Shown piece after piece: positions 33,391 to 45,618 of a stretch of 64,000 nt of DNA. The notes under the pieces are model-generated. The model saw only the letters and a program-made list of their open reading frames with translations, was not told the origin of the DNA and searched no databases. A program made the translations under genes and the position numbers. The stretch is from NCBI GenBank assembly GCA_028455995.1, contig JABELC010000006.1, positions 1,860,001-1,924,000 on the forward strand, read 5' to 3'. Source of the stretch: Scleromitrula shiraiana. Taxonomy: Eukaryota > Ascomycota > Leotiomycetes > Helotiales > Sclerotiniaceae. Every line of letters begins with the position of its first letter. Position 1 is the first letter of the stretch.

Positions 33391-34651
33391 TAGTTGATTC
33401 TATAAACTCACGTCAGTGAATTAATTCACTTATTTCGCTCCTACTCCAAGCGAAGGTCGCTAAGGATGTTTTAGCCCAAATTTGGTTAGGGTCTATAATG
33501 ATTAGTAAGATTTTTAGATATCCGGGGTTGTATGGTCGTTACATGGCTATTCTCCCCCATGGCCAAAACAACTAATCTTAACTCCACCGAGGGTTTTCAT
33601 TAATATGTCAACTTATCCATCAAATCAAACTTGAGATATTTTAATCATTGTTCAAGGGTTTCGTGGAAATCTTGAACCCCATGAAAGTTTCACAAAAAGC
33701 CACGAAAGCCCCCATCAAAAACGTTCTCTTATAACCAACACTTTCAACAATATACTGTTACACACATAAAGACATATCTCTCTTACCGTATTTGAGTTAA
33801 TAGTATATTAATTGTTACCAAGGTAACTGACTTCTACTTGTTGGCTATTCGCCCGCACTTACAAAGAACATATTTTCAATATATACTAAGATGAATCCTT
33901 ATACGAGGTTATATGAGATATTAATGAGCACTTGCAATCTTGTTAACCCTTGGAAAAATTATACCTAACCTAAGTCTTGAGAAAGTGTCAATTTCATCCC
34001 AATATGATTCGGACTCCAGGCTGTTTATCAATTCTACAGAACAAAGACCGAGTGGTTACCATTCTATTGGAATTGAAAGCAACCTGGAATTATAACTAGG
34101 ATAGGTGATTAAAAAGCCTGGCAAATTTTGTGATACTAGGTATTTCAATGTCACTGATTTCTTTGCCTCGATTTATGTTGTTGGTGGTTTCTGGTGGTCA
34201 TTGGTGGCTTGCTGTTAATGCAAAGCATGCCACGAATTATCACCTCATATTTTTGATGGAAAAAAAATTAATGGACTGCAAGTCCTGTCGAATAAAGCAA
34301 TCTCCATTCTCTCACTGAAATCCTTGAGGGGTCAAGATTTTCACTAGGGTATAAGAACAACGGCTCCTTCCCTTAGTACCCTTGCCGGAAGTTAATACCC
34401 ATGATACATGAAGTAACATCACACACATTTACAATAAATCAAAGATCGTAGTTCCATTCGAAAGCTAGGGCATTCCTGAGTTACATTTCTTTTTCTTATC
34501 TATCCACATGCCGTACCGTTGCATGTTGGTTCTTAATTCAAATATTAGAGGAATAATCACCACCCTTTCTTTTCCTATTCTCAAATTCCAAAAGTTTTTC
34601 TAATTTTTTTTTCTTTAATATTTCTTGGTCGCATTTCATATTTTAAGAATT
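33391..34651. other. Upstream region of the Dal5-like permease
   Basis: About 1.26 kb without a convincing gene. The final 60 bp before the ATG are strongly pyrimidine-rich (TTTCTAATTTTTTTTTCTTT), as in highly expressed fungal leaders. The plus ORF at 34130-34318 is short and does not resemble anything I know. Confidence 0.4.
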
Positions 34652-36370
34652 ATGGAGTCCAAGGAACACGCAGGGACGCACAGTATCAGTGATGAAGAAA
34701 AAGTAATTGCATCCGGCAATGAGGCAATTGTTGTATCCGATCTGCCAGCAGACCCCGATGCTCATCTCTCTGCAGAAGAGCGAAAGGCTATCGTAAGGTT
34801 TCTACAACGATATTTGTCTGTTCTGCGTTAACTTTTTGATAGGACAGAAAGCTTGTCTGGAAGCTAGATTTGTATCTGATTCCATGGGTAAGTTTTGATA
34901 TAATGTTGCTTCTTACATCGGTTTTCATCGACTAACATTACAACAGGTCTGTGTCCTCTACCTACTTGCCTTCCTTGACAGAACCAACATTGGAAATGCA
35001 AAAGTCGACGGTTTGCAAAAGTCCTTGAACCACATGTCGACCGGGAAATACAATGCCGCGTTATCTGTTTTCTTCGTTTCATACGCGGTTTTCGAGCCAT
35101 TGACAAACGTTCTCTTGAAACGACTCAAGCCATCTATTTTCATTCCAATCATCATGTGGGTGTGCCTATCTCTATCGCACTGTATCTAAGCTGATTCTTC
35201 TAGGACAATTTGGGGTGTAGCAATGCTCGCAATGGGTTACGTCAAAAACTGGTCCGGATTGATGGCTTCTCGTTGGTTCTTGGGTATGGCCGAAGCTGGT
35301 CTTTATCCTGGTGTCAATTACTTTCTCTCATGTTGGTACAAGCGTGATGAGTTTGGTGTTCGTGCAGTAAGTTGCTCCTAAGCATTGCGATTTTCACCCT
35401 ACTGACTCCGCAGGCTATATTCTTCTCTGCCGCTGCATTTTCAGGTTCCTTCGGAGGTCTTCTTGCTGCTGCTATCGAAAATCTAAATGGCCTCGGAGGC
35501 AGACCTGGATGGGCCTGGATCTTTATCATCGAAGGTATCATCACGATCGGCTTTGGTCTCATGTCATTCTATTTTGTTCATGACTTCCCTGATACCGCAA
35601 CATTCCTTTCAGAACAAGACCGTGCTCGTGTCATTCGCAGACTTAAGGAGGATAAACAATCTAGTGCCGAACATGAGGAATTCAAGATGGAATACTTCTG
35701 GGCCGCCATCAAGGATTATAAGATGTGGTTGGGCATGTTTATTTATATGGGTGCCGACATGCCTCTCTACGCCTTCTCGCTCTTCCTTCCTACCATTGTT
35801 GCCGAGATGGGCTACAAAACTACTCAAGCCCAACTACTCTCTGTTCCCCCTTATGCCTGCGCAGCAGCCCTTACAATCGTCATTGGGTTTATAGCCGACC
35901 GTACAAAGCAACGTGGACTATGCAACATCATCGTCTCTCTTCTCGGGGTTGTTGGTTTCGCAATGTTACTCGGTTCACAAGCTCCCCATGTTAAATACGC
36001 CGGTACGTTCTTGGGTGCTCTAGGGATCTACCCATGCATTGCCAACACTATTACCTGGGTCAGCAACAATATCGAGGGTGTCTACAAACGTGGTATAGTG
36101 CTCGGTTTTGTTATTGGATGGGGTAATCTCAATGGTGTTGTCAGCAGTAACATTTATTTCAAGAAACCAGAATACAAAGCTGGTCACGGAACTGTTATGG
36201 CTTACATGATCATCTGCTTATTTGGCGGAAGCGTTATACAGACTCTCTTGTTGCGCAAAGAGAACAAAGCTCGATTGGCAGGAGAGAGAGAGTATTTGGT
36301 TCAAGGATTGAGTGAGAGAGAAATCGAGAAGTTGGGTGACAAACGGCCTGATTTCTTGTACACCGTATAA
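34652..36370 (+). CDS. Dal5/TNA1-like MFS permease (anion:cation symporter family)
   Basis: Five exons (34652-34792, 34843-34887, 34947-35155, 35204-35366, 35414-36370) give a 504-aa protein, with introns of 47-59 nt. The frame is open throughout; the first intron follows a soluble, acidic N-terminus of 47 residues. Family signatures are LYLLAFLDRTNIGNAK in helix 1, SVFFVSYAVFEPLTNVLLK, the MASRWFLGMAEAGLYPGVNYF helix, and GLGGRPGWAWIFIIEGIITI. These place it with allantoate, nicotinate and vitamin permeases of fungi: 12-helix, proton-coupled uptake of small organic anions at the plasma membrane. The actual substrate is unknown. It lies downstream of the carbohydrate cluster, but the foldback element between them gives no reason to assume co-regulation. 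Confidence 0.9.
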
Positions 36371-37044
36371 GATCATCGCCATGTACAAAGGGGCTGGATG
36401 TTTTAAAGAATTGTTCTTTTGTCAATCATTTTTCTATATTTTTCGAGTAATTTTCCATTGCTTCTCAGCAGCAGCAATTAGACGCTTCAGCTTATTCTGA
36501 ATATTAATGCCAAATACGATTATGGAAAATACCACATTCATTTCATGAGACACATAGACGAAGTACCTGCCCAAAGAGCAGCAGTGTTCTATCAGTAGAG
36601 TAACCCAAGTAACATCTAATGAATCCCACGCACCCAACGTCCAACCCTCCGCTTCAGCTGTCAAACAGGCAACAACCAGAAACCGGTTAAAGATAAGCTT
36701 CTCTCGCCAGTCCTTGCTAAGCATCTGATCTTGTAACACGATATTAGTTTTCCTTGTCAAAATTACGATTTGTAACCAATGGGTACAATGCCGCATGTGG
36801 TCAGCACCGATGGCTATTCCCTACCGTGTTACCCCAGATAATCAGAATCCCTGCACGGAAAGCTTCCCAAAGAGAAAGAAGACTTCGAAATTGAACAGGA
36901 CGTTTTATTTAATATCTGGGAGCGGATATACTGCTTTTCGCGTAACCAGAGACCTTTACCCTCTGACTGGGGTGTGTGAATTTTTAGTCGGTTTCTTCCT
37001 CGGTTAGCTGCTTCCGAGGCCTAGGGAGGGCGTACTTCCTAATC

Positions 37045-37075
<31 letters not shown>

Positions 37076-37733
37076 ATTTTCCTAAATGCATGTGCTCTTG
37101 CGAAAGCAGGAATCCTACTCTATCTAGGGATACTTTAATACCCTGTCCTGTCTACCATTTTTTTTTGTGTCGCCTCTGGGTACATGGATGTAACCTCCCA
37201 GCCTCACTGGCCTGTCCATTGTACTTGGTAGTTGGGATATTTTGTGGCGCGTTTTATTTGGACAGGATACGGAATATAAAAAAAAATTGGTGAATGTTGG
37301 ATGGCTAGGAGATCCTTTTGTAACATGGTCATGAGTCGATTCATCCTCTCGGATATCTGAATGCAGACGACAACTCCGCTGCATGGTCTCCTCATACATA
37401 CATAGTGCTTTGCGCCATGAATTCACTTGCGACGGAGTGCTCGGGGCGTTCCAATCCTTTGGGTTCATACTAACATCTTCTTGCGGTAATTTACTATCAA
37501 TTTGGGTTCAATCTTATTGCGTAACGGCTTTTTCTTTTTGTGCTCTCCTTAATACTTTACTTATTATGCTTACCGTTATTTGCTGAGCGGCATAGATAGA
37601 TGGACTGAGCTCCTCTAATCCATCTATCTAACTTCTCTTGCCCGCAAGATATTTTCATCTTCTTTTATTCTCTTGCCGTCCCCGCGACTCCGCACACTTC
37701 CCCACACTGGTATCACTAGCCTGCTCACTCACG
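36371..37733. other. Intergenic region between permease and GPCR
   Basis: A 120-aa minus-strand ORF starting at a true ATG (36434-36796) has helical-looking content (NKLKRLIAAAEKQWKIT) but no family I recognise; it overlaps the permease 3' UTR region and is probably not a gene. A pure A29 tract lies at 37045-37073. The final 100 bp before 37734 is a C/T-rich leader. Confidence 0.4.
37045..37073. repeat. A29 homopolymer
   Basis: Twenty-nine consecutive A on the plus strand. No target duplication or adjoining retroposed sequence is obvious, so it looks like a simple homopolymer. Confidence 0.8.
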
Positions 37734-39343
37734 ATGGGCCAACTGACCCCCAAGCAAGTGGACATCTTAATCATCATTGAGCGTACGACGGCTTCTATCT
37801 CGGTGATTGGAACACTTGCATTGCTCGCCACATTCATCTTTATCAAATCTTTTAGAACTTTGTCTAATACTATTATCTTCTATGCATCTTTTGCAAACCT
37901 GTTTGCTAATGTCGCCGCACTTATTGGAGGGTCTGCTCTATCAAGAGTGAACTCGCCATTATGCCAATTCCAAGGTTTTTTGCTAGAGATGTACGTAAAC
38001 TATGTTCTATTTCAAGTTCATTAATATCAACTTCATATGCTAATGAAAGCAAAGGTTTATGCAATCAGATCCATGGTAATACCTCGATATTCATGCATTT
38101 GAATATGATACTGATGCGCGCTAAGGTGGTCTCTTGCCTTCGCTTTCAACGTCTATCTAGTCTTCTTCTATCGATTTGATGGCGCACGTCTTAAGAAACT
38201 TTACCCCTACTATGGTGCAATCTGTTATGGTCTTCCATTTATTCCCGCCACGGTTTGTCTATTTGTAAAGACGAAAGGCAAAGGAAAGATATATGGAAAT
38301 GCCACGGTAGGTTATCAATTCCCACCCTCGGCCGTTGCACCTTCAAGCTCATACAAGTGGACCAATAGCTTTGGTGTTGGATAGATGGTCCTTGGGCAGC
38401 ACTGCGAATCTACAGCTACTATGCTCCAATTTGGTTCACCATACTCGCCGCACTGTGCATCTATGTGCGAGTAGGCGTTGAAATATTCCGAGCACGCAAC
38501 CATCTGGCCGCAATATCCCAGCGATCCGACCCCTCGCTCGCCACCGCCGGAACAATAACCAGTGCTCTCCCACTCCAAGAAACCGAGTCACGCCCCGCTG
38601 CATTCGCATCGCGAGCCCCCACCGATACAGATTGCGCCGAGCCCGAGCCCCCTCCAATGTTCACCGGCACCCGAACCACAGAGATAGAAGTCACGCACGG
38701 CGCCTGGGAAACCGGCACCGTTCTCACACCATCCGCGGCCCATTATCCTGCGGCGTCGGATATGCGTTCCGATATTCGGCAATCGACCAAAGCCCCAGAT
38801 AGCAGCTATCGAGTGACCATTTCCGCGCTCCCCGCACACCTCACCAACAGCCGAACATCCAGACGACAGGGAGCGGCCAATAATTTCGACAAGATCAAAT
38901 GGGCGTATACGAAAGTCGCTATTCTTTTCTGCATCTCGATTCTCATAACCTGGGTCCCGGCATCTGTGAATCGCGTGTACGGGTTGCGATATCCGGATAC
39001 GCCGTCGTTTGTTCTGAACATTCTGTCGGCTATTGTGCTGCCTTTGCAAGGATTTGTATGGGTACTCTTTCCTTGTCTTTTTGCGCGTTCGCAGGATCGC
39101 GGTTGCTAATTCGTTGTACGCTAGTGGAACACGGTTATTTATTTCACGACCTCCCTGGGGATATGTCGGACAGTATGGGAGGATTTCAGAGGTCCACCAT
39201 CCCAGCGTAGGAAAGAAGATGGGTTTCGAATGATGGAGCGACCAATGACGGGGAAAAGAAAGGGGGATGGGAAAGAGGAAAGTGAAAGTATGGTGGAATT
39301 GAGTACGAGTAGAAGTGCAAGTGGCGAGGCGGATAGTCTCTAA
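37734..39343 (+). CDS. cAMP-receptor-like (class E-type) G-protein-coupled receptor
   Basis: Five exons give 454 aa: 37734-37990, 38055-38075 (a 21-nt microexon), 38126-38306, 38369-39055 and 39125-39343. All junctions keep the frame. The protein begins at the outside with helix 1 (ISVIGTLALLATFIFI), helix 2 (NTIIFYASFANLFANVAALI), helix 3 (DPWWSLAFAFNVYLVFFYRF), helices 4-5 (YYGAICYGLPFIPATVCLFV and YYAPIWFTILAALCIYV), a long Ser/Pro-rich third cytoplasmic loop of about 150 residues, helices 6-7 (VAILFCISILITWVPASVNRVYG and SFVLNILSAIVLPLQGFWNTVIYF), and a basic, Ser-rich tail. This is the fungal GPCR class related to Dictyostelium cAR receptors, thought to act in nutrient or developmental sensing. 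The ligand is unknown. Confidence 0.85.
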
Positions 39344-40418
39344 CATCGATATTGGAGGACTGGTTAATTATCATTTGTTGTATATTTACATGTATATAAT
39401 TATTATTTTCTTTTCTTTAACTTGAAGAGGAAGGATGGCAGACGGGAGTTACGGTTCGATTAAAAAGGGAATTGAAATCGACGTCTGTTTCTAGGGTGGA
39501 GGTGGAGGTGGAGGCGGACCCCTATACAAACCCTATACCCACCAACGAAAGAACCGCCCCTACCATCCCATCGAATCAAACTCAAACTCAAACACAAACA
39601 TAAACATAATCATAAACTCAAAAAAAAAGAAAACGTTAAATAAAAAGCCCCCGTTCATAATCTCGTAATTTCATTGCTACTATACTGTATACTGGATACA
39701 TACATATATTGTAGATCATCTCATCCCATCCCATCTCATCCAACCCAACCCAATCCAACCCAATCCAATCCAATCCAATCCAATCCAATCCAATCCCATG
39801 CATACATATTAAAGGCAATAAACCAACATATTATTTTTCTCTCGTCTCAACTGGAAAATACCAATACCCGATAAAACGGATATATACATCCCACTCCACC
39901 CAATCATCACTTACAAACACATGCCCCTGCCGTGCCATGCCATGCCATAAATATTACCTCAATCCCCTACCTCTCTCCATCCCCCAACCACACTCGCACT
40001 CGCAACCAAAACCATATATATATATATATATCCCATTGAAAAACTCCTCTCCCCACGCCGACCCCCCCAAACCAACCGAAACCCCAAAATAAAACAAGCA
40101 TATCCCATGCGAATGTATCTTTTGATTTTTCTTTCCTAAATCCGGTTCCCGATTTCCGATTTCCGATTTTCGAGTTCAAACTAAAAGACCGACCAACCGG
40201 ATATCCCTCCATACCGTGCCGGTAGTTTTAAATTCCTGTAATTTTCTTTTTGATCGAGCCCCCCCTCTCTAAACCCCTATCCTATTGCTGATTGCCAATC
40301 CCCCGTCCGATTCGGCGATCCGTTCAATCGTATGTAATGTAAAAACGAAGCCTGTGTAACTTCCCATCCCATCCCATCCCATCCCATCTACTCCCCACCC
40401 CCATCTAAGAACCCCTCA
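39344..40418. repeat. Convergent intergenic with pentanucleotide repeats
   Basis: This lies between the 3' ends of the GPCR and OPT genes. It holds a (CCAAT)n/(CCCAT)n tract at about 39720-39797, a CATCC-type run near 40365-40388 and a TA run near 40017-40031. The small ORFs overlapping these tracts are products of the repeats. Confidence 0.7.
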
Positions 40419-43400
40419 TCAAGTATCCGGACCAAACCTCCCCCCCTCCGGAACCGTCTTCCAAGAACAAGCATTCCAATCACACCCCCTCTTATAAACC
40501 TCCGTCCCCCACCACTTAAACCCCTCCATCCACCCGGGATACACAAACCCAAAAAACACCACCACAAGTCCAAACGCCAGTCCCGAGTCCAGCGCCGCAC
40601 TAAGTGTCATCGTATACTTCGCCCACCAATTCGACGCCCTCCTCTTAATCACATAGTTGAAAACCCAGCACACAAGCGCCCAAACGCTAAAATTGAGACC
40701 CGTAGCCGGGGGGATCCAAGAAAGCGAGCCGAAGAGAACGGGAAGATTGATTTTGCGCACGATACTGTGTTTTTTGTTGCGGGCGTAAAGCCAGAGGATG
40801 ATGGGTGTGATGGCACCAATTGGGAAACACCAGACTAGGATTCTGTAAGTTGCGTTTGGGCCGAAGAATTGGCCGGGGCCGACGACGCCCCAGAGGATGG
40901 AACCGTTGAAGTGGACGCGGGCGAGGGGACAGACGAAGCCGTTTATTGCCTGGGGTGTGCAGATTCCTGGGACATTGGCAAACATCCAGTTGAGGACGCC
41001 GATTTGGGTGATAGATGATATGATTGTTGCGGCCATTTGGACGGAGAAGAGGATTCGAGGGGGGATTTTCATATAGTGGCCTAATTTTAGGTCGGAAGAG
41101 AATTTGATTCCTTGGGATGAGGATATGTAGCCGTAGGTTACGAAGACCATGTTTGCGACTGGGCGGCCGGGGAAGACGGCACCGCAAACTAGTTGGCAGA
41201 TTAGGTAGATGCTGCTGTGTTGATTTGTGATAGCCATTACTATTCCGATTGGGATGAAGAGGATGGTGCAGATTCCAAGGGCGAGGAGAAGACCGTACCA
41301 CGGTAGATGGATGGGATAACTAAGAAGATAGGTCGTAAGTATATGGTTTGCATGTATCACAACATAGATGAATGAAAACTCACTATTCAACAACAAACAT
41401 CCCAACAGCAAGCATGGAGATGAATGTAATTAGATACCAACTAAGTGGAGCATCCTTATACCTCCTCATCAATCGATTATGCACATCTTCTTGACTGATG
41501 ATATCGTTCATATAAGATGAAGATCTCTCAAGATTAAGTCTGTGACTACTAGCTGTTGATGCACCTCTTGAATGACCATTCCCACTTGAAGCAGGTATCG
41601 GATCATAAGCAAGTTTTCCCTTACCCTCAACCTCTTTCAAAGATCTCTTCCATTGTTTCCAAATATCTCTTCCATGCCAACAAGTGGTATGTGTTAAAAG
41701 TGATGCAAGAGCCGCAAATTGTAATCCATAACTGAGAACATAAGTAATGGGTAAAAATACACGACTATAATTTTCATATGCCTCTTTATCGAATAAGAAA
41801 TCCGGTGTTAAGATCTTGCTAACATCATATATTTTCCCAGTATTGTCAAAAACAGATGATGATAAAATTGGCATATATGAGGAGAAGAAAACGTTCTTGT
41901 AATAGGCGATAGGAGCGATAATCCACATTACAATAACGAGACCACCAACAACATTCATAGCTGCCCAGAATGGTGTTAAGAGTGGAGATCCAATGTACGC
42001 AATTTGAGCCCAATCGAATGTTACCGGGAAGAGACCAAGACCAGATGCAACACCAAATAGATTTGCAACCATCACGTTTTTGGGTGCAAACCAAGTGATT
42101 ACACTGAAGTAACTCAAAGCTGGCATCAATAGACCAGGTAGGAAGTAGAATATGAAGGAACCAAACCAAATGAAGAAGAAAAACTTCCACCTTGTAATCT
42201 TCCAGCCATTTGCGATTGTATTCTCCTCCTTATGTAATGTTGTAAACATAGCAGCGGACATCAAAGTACCAGGCCATATCATACCACCCGGACGAACCAA
42301 AAAGCGTCTTGTGAGTCCAGCAAAAGCATATCCTAAAATCTGTGTCGAGAGAATAAGTAGAAGCTGGTACATAATGCTCGCTTCCTGGTTGTAGAAATGT
42401 GTTTGTTCAACAATAACATCGGTTGCAAAGGCAAAACCAAAAGAAACATTGCTACTGATGTAGACGCAACTATGTTCCTTCTCATTCCACCTTCCTTGTG
42501 CCAACCATAATCTTAATCTTCTTAAGCCGGTGCTAGGTTTTGCATCTCCTTCATTAACTCCGTATTCGGGACTTCTATGCCCATCTATAAATTGTTCATC
42601 AGGATCGCCTTGTCGCTTGAAAAATCTATCCCAAAGTAGTCCAAGAGGGTGGACCAGTAAAAGTGCAATAACAGGTGTAATTGAAACACTGGGGTATCGT
42701 AAAGAAAAGAAAAGATTTGTTGAAGAACCAAGTATGGCAAATAACATGGAAAGTATCCACATTCTAGGAGTATTGATTGACAAAGTCGTATTATCGATGG
42801 CAGATACTGAAGCCCGGACTTGAGCATATGGCGAATTATCTGGTGGATCCTCTTCATTTATGGAAGATTCAACATCATCCTCGCCGAGTAAAACTTCTTC
42901 ATTATCATCCTCCGTCGAGATCGAATCCGAATCCCCATTAGGTATCTTTATTGGAGCAAAAGCCGTCGTTACCTCTGCCGCTCCATCCACTTGTGTATTA
43001 CTCCTCGTCCGCCGTCTTGTCCTTGTTGATGATGTGCCAACATTCGCAGATGAGGATGGACCTGCGTTTGAGGTGGTAGATTTAATCGTTGCAATACTAC
43101 TCGCATTTCTCAAATTCCTTAAGGCAGATGCGCTCTTCTTCCTCTTCTCCCTTCTCAAAAGATCCTCTTCTTCATCCTCACTATTCTCGGCCGATGCACC
43201 TACGGGAGCTGCCCCATATGAACCTGTGCCAAAGCCTGGCGCCGATCGTAAGAGGAGGGGTGTTTTGGACATCAGTCTATGTATTCTTTGGAAGATGGTT
43301 ATTGAATCTGTTTCTTCGTCTGGTTGTATATATCGTAGATCATTGCTATCTCTCCTCTCCGAATCTCTTATATGATTCCTAAGAAGATTAGAAGTAGATT

Positions 43401-43662
43401 CAGGATAAATATCGTCTTCGTCGTCTTCGGGTTGTGGTTGCGGGTTGAAACGGTTTAAGTGGGTGTGATTGGGATTGGGATTGGGGGTATGATTATCAGC
43501 TACGGGATGCCAGGAGTTTGAACCGGATGACGAAGATGATGAAGGCAAGAGTGAAAGGGGAACAGCTGAGTCTTGTATAGTTATATTAGATTCAGAGTCA
43601 CCCGATCCTCGTTCTCTTCTTCTACCGCCTGCCGCGGAAATATTAGATGAGTGGAATGTCAT
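40419..43662 (-). CDS. Oligopeptide transporter, OPT family (ISP4/OPT-like)
   Basis: Two exons, 43662-41384 and 41319-40419, joined over a 64-nt intron (donor GTGAGT, acceptor CTTAG) give 1059 aa. The membrane part begins at about residue 301 (MWILSMLFAILGSSTNLFFS) and has the OPT signatures CWHGRDIWKQWK, SWYLITFISMLAVGMFVVEYY and KIPPRILFSVQMAATIISS. The extreme C-terminus KRGCDWNACSWKTVPEGGRFGPDT is also typical. OPT proteins carry tetra- and pentapeptides, and sometimes glutathione or metal-siderophore conjugates, into the cell with protons. Oddity: about 300 residues of low-complexity head (Ser runs, NPNPNPNH, acidic clusters such as EDDEDD, arginine-rich RTRRRTR) precede the membrane domain, much longer than in typical members of about 750-850 aa. 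It may be regulatory. Confidence 0.9.
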
Positions 43663-45618
43663 ATGCAGCTAGGAAACATTGTTGCACGCTGGTCTTTTTT
43701 TAAGCCCCACTGATTAATTGATAGAGGAGGGGGGGACTTTTAGTAAATTTAGTAAAAGGTGAGACCTCCAAGGACTCTTTTAGGAGATTCGGGGCGAATA
43801 AATATTGAGTTAAGGAAGGTTTAGGGAAGGTGGGAATATAGATTGGGTGTAGATTTGATTGAATAACGGTCGGGAATTGCGGTAGGTATTCTTATTATTC
43901 TTACTTTTAAAGTAAGTAATAAATAGTATTATAGGAGAGATAAATGATGATGATGATAATGATGACGATGATGATGATGATGATAATAATAATAATAAAT
44001 ATATCTTGAATTCGATGAGTTTATATATATATATATAAATATAAATATATAAATACATACATATATATAATGATAATTTCGAGGTTATCTAAATCAACAG
44101 AAGAAATAACAAGTAAGTAAAAATCAATAGATGAATACCATCAATCAATCCATCATATTAGCTACGTATTCATCCAAACAATTCAATATCAATAAGGAAG
44201 TCGTACTCGGTATATGTATGGTTATCAGATCCTTCAACAAAATATCATTTGTCGAAATAATAAGAGTACTAGTTTTAGTATCCTTAATAATAAGAATCTT
44301 GGGAAAATAATATGCAGAGATCATTGATATCTACGGAAGAAGCATGCAACATTAAATCATCATACAATCAAAATTCAAGAGCTGGGTGTGCTGGGTGTGC
44401 TGGGTGGTGGGTGTGTTTGGTGATGGGTGTGCTGGGTGATGGGTATGCTGGGTGATGGGTATGCTGGGTGACAGGTATGCTTGGTGATAGGTGTACTGGG
44501 TGCAACATCATACATTAGGTTACCAAATTTATTATTATACTTCATAGTGACTAATAAGCAAGTAACTTGTCATGCAGATTAATAGAGCTGATCCGTGTTA
44601 TCTGATCGAAAGATTACAAGGAAGAAAGAAAGAAAGAAAGAAAAAAGATTTTTTATCGGAATTCCTTGAGGGCTTGAGCACACATCACATGCATGCATGC
44701 ATATGAGGGCCGGGCCATATTGCTACTAGTATGCGGGCACTTCCGTAAGTATACGAGTATTTCCGTAAAAAAAAAAAAAGAGGAGATTCGAAAGTTTTTG
44801 AAGGTCGGATGTTTATTGATGTTTTTTAATAAAGAGATATATATTACTGTATTAGAATGTCATTATGTTATATTATATTATATTATATTACATTACATTA
44901 CAAATTATCATGTAATGGAATCCAACTAATAAACATGACTCAATAAACGATAGATATTATTCAATCATCCTTTATACAAACATCCAGCACACCCATACTC
45001 ATACCTTGTAGTACCCCATCCATCTATCCATCCATCCATCCATATATATCCATCCCAATCCCCCCAAAATCAACACATCAACCCCATCCATAAACCCAAT
45101 ACCCCCCTCCCCCCCAAAAAAACACCTTCCAATACACAACTCTATACACTCTCTGATCTCATGTACACCCAATGAAAAGTTTAATCCAAATCCTCTCTAC
45201 AGTTGATTTAAGAACATTTTATTTCAGTTTTTTATTTAGTCCCATCCATCCATCCATCCTACCATCCATCCATCAGTTTAGTTACCGAATACAAATCCCA
45301 AAATTGATTGATTGATTGATTGGTTGATTGATCGATCGATCCTTTCATATACATTGAACAGTAAATCTATTTTACATCCCATCCCATTCCAACCCATCCC
45401 ATCCCATGTCATCCCATGTCATCCCATATCTATTTAACTACATAGTAATTCAGCTCGCAGTATTTCTTACCGCGAGCGATTTTCCCCAATTTTGCTCTAG
45501 CTATGTATCTATCTATCTAACATACAAATCCACCCCCTTTTTCCCATCCACCTTTATCCCCATCCCCATCTCCATCCCTTTCCCCCCCCTCTTCCCCCCA
45601 CCAAAACCGCGCTCAAGC
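43663..45618. other. Low-complexity intergenic, 2 kb
   Basis: Between the OPT promoter and the 3' end of the acetyl-CoA transporter. It holds an ATG/GAT-type run near 43944-44000, a GTGCTGGGT-type minisatellite (listed separately), (GAAA)n near 44623-44643, (GCAT)n near 44691-44702, TATTA runs near 44870-44895, CCAT repeats near 45016-45040 and 45243-45273, an (ATTG)n/(ATCG)n run near 45304-45340, and CATCCC units near 45377-45427. No gene is visible apart from antisense shadows. Confidence 0.6.
44391..44502. repeat. Imperfect minisatellite, unit about 8-16 bp
   Basis: Variants of GCTGGGTGATGGGTAT / GCTGGGTGTGCTGGGTG are repeated over about 110 bp with G/T strand bias. The plus strand has many GGGTG triplets that could form G-quadruplex-like structure; that is only a possibility. 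Confidence 0.7.

Noticed and set aside
36434..36796. 120-aa minus ORF from a true ATG
   Set aside because: No recognised motif; it sits in the 3' flank of the permease gene and has no leader-like sequence or terminator context.
37045..37073. A29 as a retroposon tail
   Set aside because: No adjoining retroposed gene copy or target-site duplication found.
38588..39346. 252-aa minus ORF
   Set aside because: Antisense to GPCR exons 4 and 5, which have coherent membrane helices and splice sites; it has no domain of its own.
39720..39797. Possible telomere-like or CRISPR-like regular repeat
   Set aside because: It is a plain CCAAT/CCCAT pentanucleotide run without spacers; eukaryotic context excludes CRISPR, and the sequence is not the fungal telomere TTAGGG.
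42860..43375. 171-aa plus ORF rich in Ser and Leu
   Set aside because: It is the antisense shadow of the low-complexity head of the OPT gene.
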